Made by a program: the position numbers and the translations under genes. Below, piece after piece: positions 45,875 to 55,207 of a DNA stretch of 64,000 nucleotides (positions within the stretch are counted from its first letter, which is position 1; each line of letters opens with the position of its first letter). Below the pieces are notes generated by a model. It saw only the letters and a program-made list of their open reading frames with translations. It searched no databases and had not been told where the DNA came from. The DNA is from Rhodospirillales bacterium (GTDB lineage Bacteria > Pseudomonadota > Alphaproteobacteria > Micavibrionales > Micavibrionaceae): NCBI GenBank assembly GCA_023898765.1, contig CP060238.1, forward strand, positions 682,001 to 746,000. The letters run 5' to 3'.

Positions 45875-46972
45875 TTACGCTGTCCTTTGATAAATGTTTG
45901 ACCAGGCCTCGATGAAGCGTTCTATTTCGTCCGCCGTCGTAGCCCATCCGAGGGAAATCCGCAAGGCGCTTTTGGCCGCGTCTTCGTCGGCGCCCATCGC
46001 GGTGAGAACGTGAGAGGGTTTAAAGGCGCCGGAAGAACAGGCGCTGCCGGAAGATACGGCAATGCCTTCCAGGTCAAGGGCCATAAGCTGCGTCTGTGCC
46101 GGAACGCCGGGCAGGCCGATATTGGACGTGTTACCCACCCGCGGGACGTTTTGCCCGTATATGACCGCTTCGGGAGCGGTTTTTTGAAGTTCCTTTTCCA
46201 GATGATCGCGCAGTTTTTCGATTTTTTCCCATGTGCCAAGATTTTGCTGCGCCAGCTTTGCAGCCAGCCCGAATCCGGCGATACCTGCGGTATTAAGCGT
46301 TCCTGCCCGCCGTCCCTGCTCATGCCCGCCGCCGCACATAAAAGAGGGCAAGTCTGCGCCTTCCCTGATAACAAGACAGCCGACACCTTGCGGCCCGCCC
46401 ATTTTGTGGGCGGAGAGACTCATAAAATCCACACCCAGATCTTCGAAATCCAGCGCAATGCGTCCGGCGGCCTGCACGGCATCGGTGTGGACCAGCGCGC
46501 CCGTTTCCCTGACCAGCGCGGCAATCTCCTTGACGGGCTGCACGACCCCGGTTTCACTGTTCACCAGCATAACGGAGACAAGGGCGGGCGGCTTCCCTTC
46601 TTTCAGGATTTTTTCAAACGCCTCCAGATCGACAACGCCGTCTTTTGTGACGGGAATCATGCGGGCCTGCGGGGCGTTTTTGAAAACCGAAGGATGCTCG
46701 ATCGCGGAAATAAGGACAGGGCTTTCACGAAAAGCGGACAAGACCGTGTTGTTGGCTTCCGTCGCCCCGGAATTGAATGCCACCTGTTGCGGCCGGACGC
46801 CCGTCAGGTTGGCGACGGCTTCACGGGCCTGCTCCGTATGCGCGCGGGCGCGGCGTCCGAAATGATGGACGGAAGACGTGTTGCCCGTTTCCTGCATGAC
46901 CTGCCCGACCAGCTCCAGCACCTCAGGCCGGATCGGCATTGTCGCGTTGCAGTCAAGATAGATAGAGTCCAT
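45875..46972 (-). CDS. iscS: Cysteine desulfurase (IscS/NifS family)
   Basis: 365 residues. A PLP enzyme that turns cysteine to alanine and passes sulfur on. FNSGATEANN is the PLP-binding region, Lys190 in LSAHKMGGPQG is the Schiff-base lysine and about Cys312 in SSGSACSSG is the persulfide cysteine. The start used is the ATG at 46972; a TTG two codons earlier is possible. iscU and iscA are not adjacent, so only ferredoxin accompanies it. At 365 residues it is shorter than standard IscS (about 404). Confidence 0.92.
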   Translation of the reverse strand: MDSIYLDCNATMPIRPEVLELVGQVMQETGNTSSVHHFGRRARAHTEQAREAVANLTGVRPQQVAFNSGATEANNTVLSAFRESPVLISAIEHPSVFKNAPQARMIPVTKDGVVDLEAFEKILKEGKPPALVSVMLVNSETGVVQPVKEIAALVRETGALVHTDAVQAAGRIALDFEDLGVDFMSLSAHKMGGPQGVGCLVIREGADLPSFMCGGGHEQGRRAGTLNTAGIAGFGLAAKLAQQNLGTWEKIEKLRDHLEKELQKTAPEAVIYGQNVPRVGNTSNIGLPGVPAQTQLMALDLEGIAVSSGSACSSGAFKPSHVLTAMGADEDAAKSALRISLGWATTADEIERFIEAWSNIYQRTA

Positions 46973-47047
46973 ATTCAAGGCCCTTTGAATCAGTTTTTGC
47001 CTGTATAGTGACTATCCACAATAAAATCAACACGTTATAAGAAATAT

Positions 47048-47077
47048 TTGGACTTTACCGATTCGCTCATCTATAAG
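47048..47077 (+). promoter_or_regulatory. Probable promoter of the alpha/beta-hydrolase-fold gene
   Basis: TTGGAC at 47048-47053 and TATAAG at 47072-47077 with 18 bases between, in the 162-base region between divergent iscS and the hydrolase-fold gene. The predicted start near 47084 leaves a leader of about 50 bases with AAGGAG at 47115-47120. Confidence 0.45.
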
Positions 47078-47134
47078 GACGGACAACTCTTGTAAAAGAT
47101 TATAGAAAAATCATAAGGAGTAGAGTCGCTTAAA

Positions 47135-47812
47135 ATGCCCGAGATTATTTTTAACGGCCCCGAAGGCCGTCTTGAAGCCCGCTACTCTCCTTCCAAACTT
47201 CCAAATGCGCCTTTGGCCCTTATCCTGCACCCTCATCCCGAGCATGGCGGGACGATGAACAACAAGATTACCTACCTGCTGTATCAGGCCATGCGCCTGC
47301 GGGGATTTTCGACCATGCGGTTTAATTTTCGCGGCGTGGGGAAAAGCCAGGGGTGTTTCGATCGCGGCGAAGGGGAGCTGAGCGACGCCGCCACGGCGCT
47401 GGACTGGATGCAGGACCTTAATCCCGAAACGCCTTATGTCTGGGTGGCCGGATTCCAGTTCGGGGCCTGGATCGGCATGCAGCTTTTGATGCGCCGCCCG
47501 GAAATCGAAGGCTTTATTTCGATTGCGCCGCCCGCCAATCTCTACGATTTCAGCTTTCTGGCGCCTTGCCCGTCGTCCGGCCTGATTTTGCAGGGCAGGA
47601 ACGATGATGTCGTGCTGGAATCTTCCGTCAGCGGACTGGTCGAGAAACTTCATGCGCAAAAAGGCATAAAGATCGACTACCGCGTGGTCGACGGGGCCAA
47701 CCACTTTTTCCACGACCAGACCGATCTTATGATTTCCCACGTTCATGACCATATGAACAAGGCCGAAAAGAGCGGCCGCAACGTCAAGCTCGATTTGAAA
47801 AAGATCGCCTAG
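47135..47812 (+). CDS. Alpha/beta-hydrolase-fold protein lacking the nucleophile serine
   Basis: 225 residues. HPHPEHGGTMNNK (residues 32-44) and RFNFRGVGKSQG place it in the COG2945-type dienelactone-hydrolase-like group. The nucleophile elbow reads GFQFG (106-110), with Gln108 where serine is expected; the codon is CAG. The later DGANHFFHDQTD still has the catalytic-position histidine. It may be a non-hydrolytic fold member. AAGGAG precedes the ATG. Its 3' end overlaps bcp by four bases in convergent orientation. Confidence 0.85.
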   Translation: MPEIIFNGPEGRLEARYSPSKLPNAPLALILHPHPEHGGTMNNKITYLLYQAMRLRGFSTMRFNFRGVGKSQGCFDRGEGELSDAATALDWMQDLNPETPYVWVAGFQFGAWIGMQLLMRRPEIEGFISIAPPANLYDFSFLAPCPSSGLILQGRNDDVVLESSVSGLVEKLHAQKGIKIDYRVVDGANHFFHDQTDLMISHVHDHMNKAEKSGRNVKLDLKKIA

Positions 47813-48291
47813 GCGGCTTCGTTTGCTTTTTTCGTCAGGGTCTTCAAAACGTCTTCCACGTGGCCTTCGACCTTTACCTTATGCCAGATATGCGAAATCT
47901 TTCCGCTTTCGTCGATCAGGAAGGTCGTGCGTTCGATGCCCATATATTTCCGGCCATACATGCTTTTTTCAACCCAGACGCCGTAAGCCTCGCACGCCTT
48001 TCCTTCCTCGTCGGATACCAGCGGGAAATTCAGGTCATATTTTTGCTTGAATTTATCGTGCTTCTTGACGCTGTCTTTCGACAGGCCGAGGACAAGGGCG
48101 TTCCGGGCGCCGAATTCTTCCAGATGATCCCTGAAAGCGCAGGATTCCTTTGTGCAGCCGGGCGTGTCGTCCTTTGGATAAAAATAGAGGACAATCTTCT
48201 TTCCCTTCAATGCCGAGAGCGTGAGTGTCTTGCCCCCGTCAAGGGGGAGCGTGAAATCAGGCGCATTTTGTCCTGTTTTGAGTTTTGCCAT
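47809..48291 (-). CDS. bcp: Thiol peroxidase of the BCP/PrxQ family
   Basis: 160 residues, normal. It reduces H2O2 and organic peroxides with thioredoxin. The peroxidatic Cys46 and resolving Cys51 lie in DDTPGCTKESCAFRD, the five-residue spacing typical of BCP. GIERTTFLIDESG is also conserved. It is divergent from the AsmA-like gene with only 49 bases between. Confidence 0.96.
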   Translation of the reverse strand: MAKLKTGQNAPDFTLPLDGGKTLTLSALKGKKIVLYFYPKDDTPGCTKESCAFRDHLEEFGARNALVLGLSKDSVKKHDKFKQKYDLNFPLVSDEEGKACEAYGVWVEKSMYGRKYMGIERTTFLIDESGKISHIWHKVKVEGHVEDVLKTLTKKANEAA

Positions 48292-48340
48292 GATTTATTT
48301 CCTTTTTCTTATGTGCTTTCCGCTGCGCAAATGCGTATAA

Positions 48341-51300
48341 ATGAAGTGTGAACATTTTAACCCCGGAAGGCCGGTTTTGAAATCAGGATTTCTACAGTTA
48401 AGTCACCGCTCTTTGATGCATTTTTTGCACGGTCTGGGCATTCTGGCCGTTTTCCTGTTTGTCACGGGCGGCATATTTGTCTGGCGGATGAGCGCGGGGC
48501 CTGTCGATCTGGCTTTCGCCAAGCCCTATGTCGAGGCCGCGCTGAAAGACCGCGAAAGCGGCCTTCATGTTAAAATCGGCGCGCTGTCGCTGGCCTGGCC
48601 GGAGCGGAAGGGGCCCATTCTCTTTCATATGGAAGAGGTGTCCTTGCTGAAAGAGGAAGCGGGAACGTCCGCTTTGTCGGTGGATGATGTGGATCTCCGG
48701 TTTTCCTATCCGCATCTTTTGCTCGGGCGTGTGCGGCCTGTCTCCCTGATTTTGCAAAGTCCTTCCGTTTTGCTGGTGCGCAGGGACGGGAATATAGATT
48801 TTTTCATTCAGGATCAGGAAATCACCGGGGATACGCCAAAGGAAAAACCGCAGGATCAGGGTACGTCCGGCATAAAAGAGGAAGTCATCCGCTTTTTTGA
48901 AAAAGCGGCAGATCCGAAGTTCCGGAAAATGACCGTTTTTGAAGCCTTGCGTAACATCGAAATCCGGCAGGCGCGCGCCTTTATTCGCGATTACGAACAG
49001 GGAACGTCATGGTACCTGAGCAATTTAAATTTTTACCTGCGGGAGCAAAAGGAGGGTATTCACGCCTTTCTCGGGCTGAGCCTGCCTTCGGCGGCGGACC
49101 GATTTGCCGGGGTGAAGCTTGATCTGATGTACCGGTACGCCCAGAAAGATTTTACGTTGAGCGCCAATATTCATGAGATGAATCCTGTTATCTTCTCAAA
49201 GTTTCTTCCGGAAGATATTCGGATGGAGGGACAGGATTTTATTTTAAACGGGGAAATTCTGGCGGGCCTCGACCAAAATTTAAACCTGCAGGAGGCCAGC
49301 GTAAAACTGGACATCCCGGAAGGAACACTCGATCTTCCCGATCACTTCGATCATCCGATTACTCTTAAAAACCTTTCGTCCCAACTTGCGTATGCCGGGG
49401 GAAAGAAGTTGTCCGTCCGCTCGTTCAAGGCGGACATAAACAATGTGTCCTTTGACGGGCAGGGAGAGGCCCTGTTTGAGGCGGAAAAAATAACGGCGCC
49501 CTTGTCTTTGCAGGTCAAGACACTTCCGCTGGAGGCTTTCCCGCCCTTTTTCCCGAAGTCCGAAAAAGACGGCGAGGCGGCGGAGTGGCTTTTGCACAGG
49601 TTGAGCGGCGGCGGTTTTTCAGACGTGTCTTTTAAGACGACCCTGCTGGCGGAAAAGGAAGAGGCCGGGTCCGGGTGGGGCGTCAAAACGTCTGACACGC
49701 TTGTTGATTTTTCCTTTGACGGGGTGGATGTCAAATACAGCGACAGCCTGATGCCCGCCAAAAAAGGCAAAGGCACGGGCCGGTTCGATTTTTCCGGCGA
49801 CCGCCTGGAAATCAACGGAGAATATGCCGAAATCGGTGACGTGACCGGGCGGAATGCCAAACTCGTTTTTACCGATATCCTGGTGGCCGGCGGCGGCATG
49901 GCCAATATTTCTTTCGAAGCCGCCGGGCCACTTTCTACGGCGTTTAAATATATTTCCGACGAACCGATTGCGATGGGCGATACGCTGGGGTTCGATGTGA
50001 ACGGCGTCAAGGGCCGCATCGACATGGCGGCGCAGCTTAATTTTCCAACGATCAAGGATGTTCCAAAGGAGCAGGTCGATGTGAAGGTTCAGGCGACGCT
50101 GACGGAGGTGACCATTCCGAAAGTGGTTGAAGGGCTGGACCTGACCGGCGGACCGCTCAAGCTGGAAACGAAAGAAGGCGCCTTTTTCGTAAACGGAGAC
50201 GGGAAGCTGGACGGGCGGGATGTCACGCTGGACTGGACGCAGTATTTCGATCCTGCAGGCAAACCGTTCGAGTCGCAAATAAAGGCGCAAATTGTTACCG
50301 ACCAGAGCCTCCGAAACCATTTCGGAATCGCGCTGGACGAATATATGAGCGGCCCGTTGCCCGTCGATGTGGTGTATACGGATCGCGGCGACCGGAGCGC
50401 CGTCATTCAGGTGACAGGAGATCTGGCGCCCCTTGAGATTCACATTGACCCTTTCGACTATAAAAAACCGTCCGGCACCGCAGGCACATTGAGCCTGAAA
50501 GCTTTCCTGACCAAAGGCGTTTTGAAAGAGATTCAAAATCTGAATTTGGAAACAAATGCGTTTCTTTTATCGGACACGCGTTTGATCTTTGCGCCGATGA
50601 ACGGAAAACAGGCCGAGCTTCGCCGCGGGACGGCGAAAAAGGCCGTGATCGGGGCGACGCATATGACGTCTCTGGATTTTGAAGTGACAGGGCAGGATAT
50701 TTTAAAAGTGTCTGCCAGCGGCCCGGTTTTGGACGCGCAGCCCTTTACGTCCAGAGAAGAAAAAGAAAAACCGTCAGGCGAAAAACAGCAGCCGATGATG
50801 ATTTCTGTGCGCGCGGACAAGATGATTACGAAAGACGACCGCAGTCTCAAAAACACAAATCTTTATGTGGAGACGGACCGGCAGGGAGACATGACCCGCC
50901 TGGAAATGGACGCCGTGGCGGGAAGCGGGCAAATGTATATCCGCTTTAAACCGGACGCGGCCGGAAAGCGAACCTTCCGTATGGAGGCCGAGGATGCCGG
51001 CGCGTTTTTATATGCCATGGACCTTTACAGCAACGCGCGCGGCGGAACGCTTTTGATCTATGGCGAGCCAAGAGGCCGGAATCTTTACGGGGATCTGGAC
51101 GGCGTGGCCAGAATCGAGAATTTCCATGTTGTGAAAGCGCCCGCACTGGCCAAGCTTTTGTCCGTGATGAGCTTAAGCGGGGTCCAGAGTCTTCTGGACA
51201 AGGAGGGTCTTTCCTTCAGCAAGCTGGAGTCGAATTTTGAATGGCGGTTTCGCCCGGGCGGAAACCTTCTGATCCTGAAAGACGGGCGCACTTCCGGATC

Positions 51301-51586
51301 TTCCATCGGGCTGACTTTCGAAGGAACGGTCGACCAGCGGGACAATACGACGGATATCAGGGGCACGTTGATTCCCATGACGGAAGTGAACTCTCTTTTA
51401 AGCTCCATTCCGCTGGTGGGAGAAATTTTGACGGGCGGGAGCGGTCTGATCGCGGCGACTTACACGATGAAAGGACCTTCCAAAGACCCGCAGGTCTCCG
51501 TCAATCCGCTTTCTATTTTAACGCCGGGTTTCCTGCGCAAAATCCTGTTTGAAGGGGGCTTCGAAGGCAAGGCGCCGGGAGAGTAG
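48341..51586 (+). CDS. Large AsmA/YhdP-like envelope protein
   Basis: 1081 residues. One N-terminal membrane helix (about residues 28-48, HFLHGLGILAVFLFVTGG) anchors a long periplasmic domain built of repeating beta segments, as in the AsmA/YhdP/TamB group of bridge-like phospholipid carriers. The C-terminal portion (GVARIENFHVVKAPALAKLLSV cut short to its VVKAPALAKLLS core, then GSGLIAATYTMKGPSKDP) resembles the AsmA-like/DUF3971 end. The ATG at 48341 has no ribosome binding site; a TTG at 48377 with GGAAGG six bases upstream is a credible alternative. Function inferred from family architecture. Confidence 0.85.
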   Translation: MKCEHFNPGRPVLKSGFLQLSHRSLMHFLHGLGILAVFLFVTGGIFVWRMSAGPVDLAFAKPYVEAALKDRESGLHVKIGALSLAWPERKGPILFHMEEVSLLKEEAGTSALSVDDVDLRFSYPHLLLGRVRPVSLILQSPSVLLVRRDGNIDFFIQDQEITGDTPKEKPQDQGTSGIKEEVIRFFEKAADPKFRKMTVFEALRNIEIRQARAFIRDYEQGTSWYLSNLNFYLREQKEGIHAFLGLSLPSAADRFAGVKLDLMYRYAQKDFTLSANIHEMNPVIFSKFLPEDIRMEGQDFILNGEILAGLDQNLNLQEASVKLDIPEGTLDLPDHFDHPITLKNLSSQLAYAGGKKLSVRSFKADINNVSFDGQGEALFEAEKITAPLSLQVKTLPLEAFPPFFPKSEKDGEAAEWLLHRLSGGGFSDVSFKTTLLAEKEEAGSGWGVKTSDTLVDFSFDGVDVKYSDSLMPAKKGKGTGRFDFSGDRLEINGEYAEIGDVTGRNAKLVFTDILVAGGGMANISFEAAGPLSTAFKYISDEPIAMGDTLGFDVNGVKGRIDMAAQLNFPTIKDVPKEQVDVKVQATLTEVTIPKVVEGLDLTGGPLKLETKEGAFFVNGDGKLDGRDVTLDWTQYFDPAGKPFESQIKAQIVTDQSLRNHFGIALDEYMSGPLPVDVVYTDRGDRSAVIQVTGDLAPLEIHIDPFDYKKPSGTAGTLSLKAFLTKGVLKEIQNLNLETNAFLLSDTRLIFAPMNGKQAELRRGTAKKAVIGATHMTSLDFEVTGQDILKVSASGPVLDAQPFTSREEKEKPSGEKQQPMMISVRADKMITKDDRSLKNTNLYVETDRQGDMTRLEMDAVAGSGQMYIRFKPDAAGKRTFRMEAEDAGAFLYAMDLYSNARGGTLLIYGEPRGRNLYGDLDGVARIENFHVVKAPALAKLLSVMSLSGVQSLLDKEGLSFSKLESNFEWRFRPGGNLLILKDGRTSGSSIGLTFEGTVDQRDNTTDIRGTLIPMTEVNSLLSSIPLVGEILTGGSGLIAATYTMKGPSKDPQVSVNPLSILTPGFLRKILFEGGFEGKAPGE

Positions 51587-51615
51587 GGCTACTATTCAAC
51601 ATTGTGCCCCCTCAC

Positions 51616-52887
51616 TCAGCTTTGGCCAGTTTCAGCTAACGCTTTGACAAGCGCGTGGCGCTTTTTCCCGGCGGAGAGTTTGATGTAGCCTTCCGGGGTC
51701 AGGTCCGCACTGGTGGCGACGGCTTCGATATCGTCTATTTTGTTGTCGTTTAGTTTTGCGCCGCCGCCTTTGGCCAAACGGCGCACCTCCCCTTTGGACG
51801 CGGCCAGTCCGGCCTGAACGAACAAATCCAGAATCGGCACGCCTTGTTCCAGTGTTTTTTCGTTTATTTCGACGGAGGGCAGGTCATCACCGACGCTGCC
51901 TTGTTCGAAGACTTTTTGCGCGGTGTTTTCCGCTTCTGTCGCGGCGTCCTCTCCATGGCAGAGTTTTGTAGCCTCAAACGCCAGTATTTTCTTGGCCTCG
52001 TTGATGTCCTGTCCCTGCAGCGCTTCCAGTCTGGTAATCTCTTCCATCGGCAACATCGTGAAACGTTTCAGCAGCGTGCCGACCATAACGTCATCCGTGT
52101 TGCGCCAGAACTGGTAGTAGTCATAGGGGGAGAGCATGTGCGCGTTCAGCCAGACGGCGCCGCTCACGGTTTTTCCCATCTTGGCCCCGTCCGGCGTGGT
52201 CAGGAGCGGCGCGGTCAGGGCAAAGAGTTTCATCTGGTGGGCCTTATGACCGAGATCGACCCCGTTGATGATATTGCCCCACTGGTCGGATCCGCCCATT
52301 TGCAGGATCGTGCCATAGCGTTTGTTGAGTTCTACAAAATCGTAGCCCTGCATGACCATATAGTTGAACTCGAGGAGGCTTAAGGGGCTTTCGCGCTCCA
52401 GCCGCGTTTTAACCGAATCAAAGGAGAGCATACGGTTGACGGTGAAATGCCGCCCGTAATCCCGCAGGAAGCTCAGATAATGCAGCCCATCCAGCCAGTC
52501 GTTATTGTTGACCATCAGGGCATCCGTCGGCCCGTCGCCATAGGTCAGGAACTGTTTAAAACAGGTGTCCTGAATATGCCTGATGTTGGTATCGATGGTG
52601 TCGTCGTCCAGAAGCTGGCGTTGTTCGTCCTTAAAGGACGGGTCCCCGATTTTGCTGGTGCCCCCGCCCATCAGGGTGATGGGCTTGTGCCCGCATTCCT
52701 GAAACCAGCGCAGCATCATGATTCCCGTCAGGTTGCCGACATGCAGGGATTTCGCCGTGGCGTCAAAGCCGATATAGGCGCTTTGCACCCCTTCACAAAG
52801 CTGCGCATCCAGCGCATCGAAATCACTGCACTGGTGAATGAAGCCGCGCTCGGTTAAGATATTCAGAAAATCGGATTTGTAAGTCAT
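51616..52887 (-). CDS. tyrS: Tyrosyl-tRNA synthetase
   Basis: 423 residues, normal. A class I synthetase with the HIGH signature as HVGN (residues 49-52) and the KMSKS signature as KMGKT in [13 protein letters not shown]. The C-terminal S4-like RNA-binding domain ([17 protein letters not shown]) is present. It is divergent from anmK with only 17 bases between the two start codons, leaving no room for a normal promoter pair. Confidence 0.97.
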   Translation of the reverse strand: MTYKSDFLNILTERGFIHQCSDFDALDAQLCEGVQSAYIGFDATAKSLHVGNLTGIMMLRWFQECGHKPITLMGGGTSKIGDPSFKDEQRQLLDDDTIDTNIRHIQDTCFKQFLTYGDGPTDALMVNNNDWLDGLHYLSFLRDYGRHFTVNRMLSFDSVKTRLERESPLSLLEFNYMVMQGYDFVELNKRYGTILQMGGSDQWGNIINGVDLGHKAHQMKLFALTAPLLTTPDGAKMGKTVSGAVWLNAHMLSPYDYYQFWRNTDDVMVGTLLKRFTMLPMEEITRLEALQGQDINEAKKILAFEATKLCHGEDAATEAENTAQKVFEQGSVGDDLPSVEINEKTLEQGVPILDLFVQAGLAASKGEVRRLAKGGGAKLNDNKIDDIEAVATSADLTPEGYIKLSAGKKRHALVKALAETGQS

Positions 52888-52904
52888 AACCCATTTCTAT
52901 ACGC

Positions 52905-53969
52905 ATGCACAGCTCAGAAGTCTATACCGCAATTGGCCTGATGTCCGGCACCTCGCTGGACGGGGTGGATGTCGCGCTTCTGCGCAGTGACGGCGGGTCA
53001 TATGTTGAAGCTCTCGCCTTCCAGAGCTTTCCCTATGATGAGGCGTTGAGGGAGGTTTTGCGGGCCTGTTTCGGGCGGCGGGCGCACGATGAGGCCGTAA
53101 AGGAAGCCGAAGCGTTGCTGACCGGAGCCCATATAGAGGCTGTGGCCTCTTTCGGACATCCGGCGGATGTGATCGGGTTTCACGGCCAGACCCTGACCCA
53201 CGATCCCGCCGCCGGTTTCACATGGCAGATCGGCGATGGGGCGCTTTTGGCGCGGGAAACAGGGATGGAGGTTGTCTGCGATTTTCGCAGCGCCGACGTA
53301 AAGGCCGGAGGACAGGGCGCGCCGCTTGTGCCGCTCTACCATCAGGCGCTGGCGGCGCCGCTCGAAAAGCCGCTCGCGATTTTAAATCTCGGCGGGGTCG
53401 GGAACATGACCTATCTGGGAGAGGGGGAAGCGCTTTTGGCTTTTGATACTGGGCCGGGAAACGCGTTGATAGATGATTTTGTAAAAGAGCGCCTGAGCCT
53501 TCCTTATGACAAGGATGGCGCGCTGGCCCTGCAGGGGCAGGCGGACGAGGCGCGTCTGGCGGGCTGGCTTTCCGATCCTTATTTTCAAAAATCCCCGCCC
53601 AAATCGCTGGACCGGCAGGACTGGGATGTTTCGGGGGTCGCCGCGCTCCCGGATGCCGCTGGGGCCTGCACATTAACAGAATTTACGGTTCGTAGCGTTT
53701 TGGAATCTTTAAAATACCTGCCGGCAAGGCCCAAACGCTTTCTGGTTACGGGCGGCGGCCGGAAAAACAAGGCCATTATGGAAGGGCTTCGCCGTGTTTT
53801 GGATATGCCTGTCGCGCCCGTGGAAGAGGTCGGCTGGAACGGCGATGCGCTGGAGGCGGAAGGCTTCGCCTATCTGGCCGTGCGCGCGAAACTGGGTTTG
53901 CCCTTGACCTTGCCGGAGACAACAGGTGTAAAAGAGCCTTTAAGCGGCGGGGTATTCTATAAGCCATGA
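52905..53969 (+). CDS. anmK: Anhydro-N-acetylmuramic acid kinase
   Basis: 354 residues, normal. It phosphorylates and opens 1,6-anhydro-MurNAc during peptidoglycan recycling. The ATP-binding LMSGTSLDGVD (residues 12-22) and DTGPGNALIDDF, and the GGGRKNKAIM segment, are conserved. A lytic transglycosylase whose class generates anhydro-muropeptides lies 2 kb downstream. The start sits 17 bases from tyrS, so leaderless translation is possible. It overlaps the next gene by four bases. Confidence 0.95.
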   Translation: MHSSEVYTAIGLMSGTSLDGVDVALLRSDGGSYVEALAFQSFPYDEALREVLRACFGRRAHDEAVKEAEALLTGAHIEAVASFGHPADVIGFHGQTLTHDPAAGFTWQIGDGALLARETGMEVVCDFRSADVKAGGQGAPLVPLYHQALAAPLEKPLAILNLGGVGNMTYLGEGEALLAFDTGPGNALIDDFVKERLSLPYDKDGALALQGQADEARLAGWLSDPYFQKSPPKSLDRQDWDVSGVAALPDAAGACTLTEFTVRSVLESLKYLPARPKRFLVTGGGRKNKAIMEGLRRVLDMPVAPVEEVGWNGDALEAEGFAYLAVRAKLGLPLTLPETTGVKEPLSGGVFYKP

Positions 53970-54961
53970 CACAGATGAAGACAGCCGGTGAGGACGCCAT
54001 TCAGGAAGCCGCCTTGCTTTTACGCGCGGGCGGCCTTGTGGCCTTTCCGACGGAAACGGTCTACGGGCTGGGAGCCAATGCGCTGGATGGACGGGCGGTG
54101 GCGCGGATTTTCGAAGCCAAGAACAGGCCGTCTTTTAATCCTTTGATCGTCCATGTGCCGGACCGGATAGCGGCGGAAAAATACGTGGAAATGGACGACC
54201 GGGCGCGCAGCGTGGCGAAGGCCTTCTGGCCCGGCCCCCTGACGCTCATTTTACCGCGCAAACAGGCCAGCGCCGTGAGCGATCTGGCCAGCGCCGGATT
54301 GCCCACGCTGGCCATCCGGGTCCCCGCGCATAAGGTTGCGCAAAGCCTGCTGCGGGCGGCGGGTATTCCCGTTGCCGCGCCCAGCGCCAATGCCTCAGGA
54401 GAGCCGAGCGCGACCACGCCCCGCCATGTGCAGGAAAGCCTGGGGGGTCGCGTGCCTTTTATTCTTGCGGGGGGGGCCTGCGAGGTCGGACTCGAATCCA
54501 CGGTTTTGGATTTATCCGGCAAGGCGCCTGTGATTTTAAGGCCCGGGGCGGTGACGGCGGAGGATCTGGCGCCTTTGCTCGGCCCGGTGGCATATGATTT
54601 TGGAAGTTCTGGAAAGCCCCCGTCGGAAATTAAGTCCCCGGGGCAGCTTTTGAAACATTATGCGCCGTCTCTTCCGGTGCGGCTGAATGCGGTGGATTTG
54701 GCTGCGGGGGAGGCGTTGCTTGCGTTCGGCCCGATAAAATTTATGGGCATCCGGGGCGGTGGCGCGGCGTCGGACCTGCCCGGCACGCAGTATAAAAATC
54801 TGAGTGAAAGCGGGGACCTGGTCGAAGCAGCCTCAAATCTTTTTACCATGCTGCGCGATCTGGACCGTCCGGAACATAAGGCTATCGCGGTGATGAATAT
54901 CCCGGATCGCGGGCTGGGGCTTGCCATAAACGACCGTTTGAGCCGTGCGTCTTCCGGATAA
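53966..54961 (+). CDS. tsaC: Threonylcarbamoyl-AMP synthase (Sua5 type)
   Basis: 331 residues. It makes threonylcarbamoyl-AMP for t6A37 of ANN-decoding tRNAs. FPTETVYGLGANALD, KNRPSFNPLIVHV and the SANASGEPS/TTPRHV region form the YrdC domain (about 1-195). A C-terminal Sua5 domain follows (LKHYAPSLPVRL onward), making this the long Sua5 form. Overlap with anmK (ATGA) implies co-translation. Confidence 0.95.
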   Translation: MTQMKTAGEDAIQEAALLLRAGGLVAFPTETVYGLGANALDGRAVARIFEAKNRPSFNPLIVHVPDRIAAEKYVEMDDRARSVAKAFWPGPLTLILPRKQASAVSDLASAGLPTLAIRVPAHKVAQSLLRAAGIPVAAPSANASGEPSATTPRHVQESLGGRVPFILAGGACEVGLESTVLDLSGKAPVILRPGAVTAEDLAPLLGPVAYDFGSSGKPPSEIKSPGQLLKHYAPSLPVRLNAVDLAAGEALLAFGPIKFMGIRGGGAASDLPGTQYKNLSESGDLVEAASNLFTMLRDLDRPEHKAIAVMNIPDRGLGLAINDRLSRASSG

Positions 54962-55001
54962 GTGTGATAAGACGGATTACAATAAGGAAAGGAGAAAAAT
55001 A

Positions 55002-55199
55002 ATGTGCTCAAAAATGTATATCATTGTTTCGGCCTGCCTGTTTGTTCTTGTGGCGCTGGCGCATTTGTCCCGCGTTGTGTATGGCTGGCCGCTTCAGGCC
55101 GGGTCTGTTGAGGTGCCGCTTTGGCTCTCATGGGTCGGTTTGGTTGCAACAGGCGGCCTGTCCGTCTGGGGCTTTTACGCCTGGCGGCGCGAAAAATAA
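55002..55199 (+). CDS. Small two-helix membrane protein
   Basis: 65 residues with two hydrophobic stretches, about 6-24 (IIVSACLFVLVALAHLSR) and 38-58 (PLWLSWVGLVATGGLSVW), and a charged C-terminus RREK. A strong AAGGAAAGGAG precedes the ATG at 55002, better than most genes here; a frame running back into tsaC was rejected. The gap to tsaC is 40 bases. No family recognised. Confidence 0.75.
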   Translation: MCSKMYIIVSACLFVLVALAHLSRVVYGWPLQAGSVEVPLWLSWVGLVATGGLSVWGFYAWRREK

Positions 55200-55207
55200 A
55201 GGTTCTT

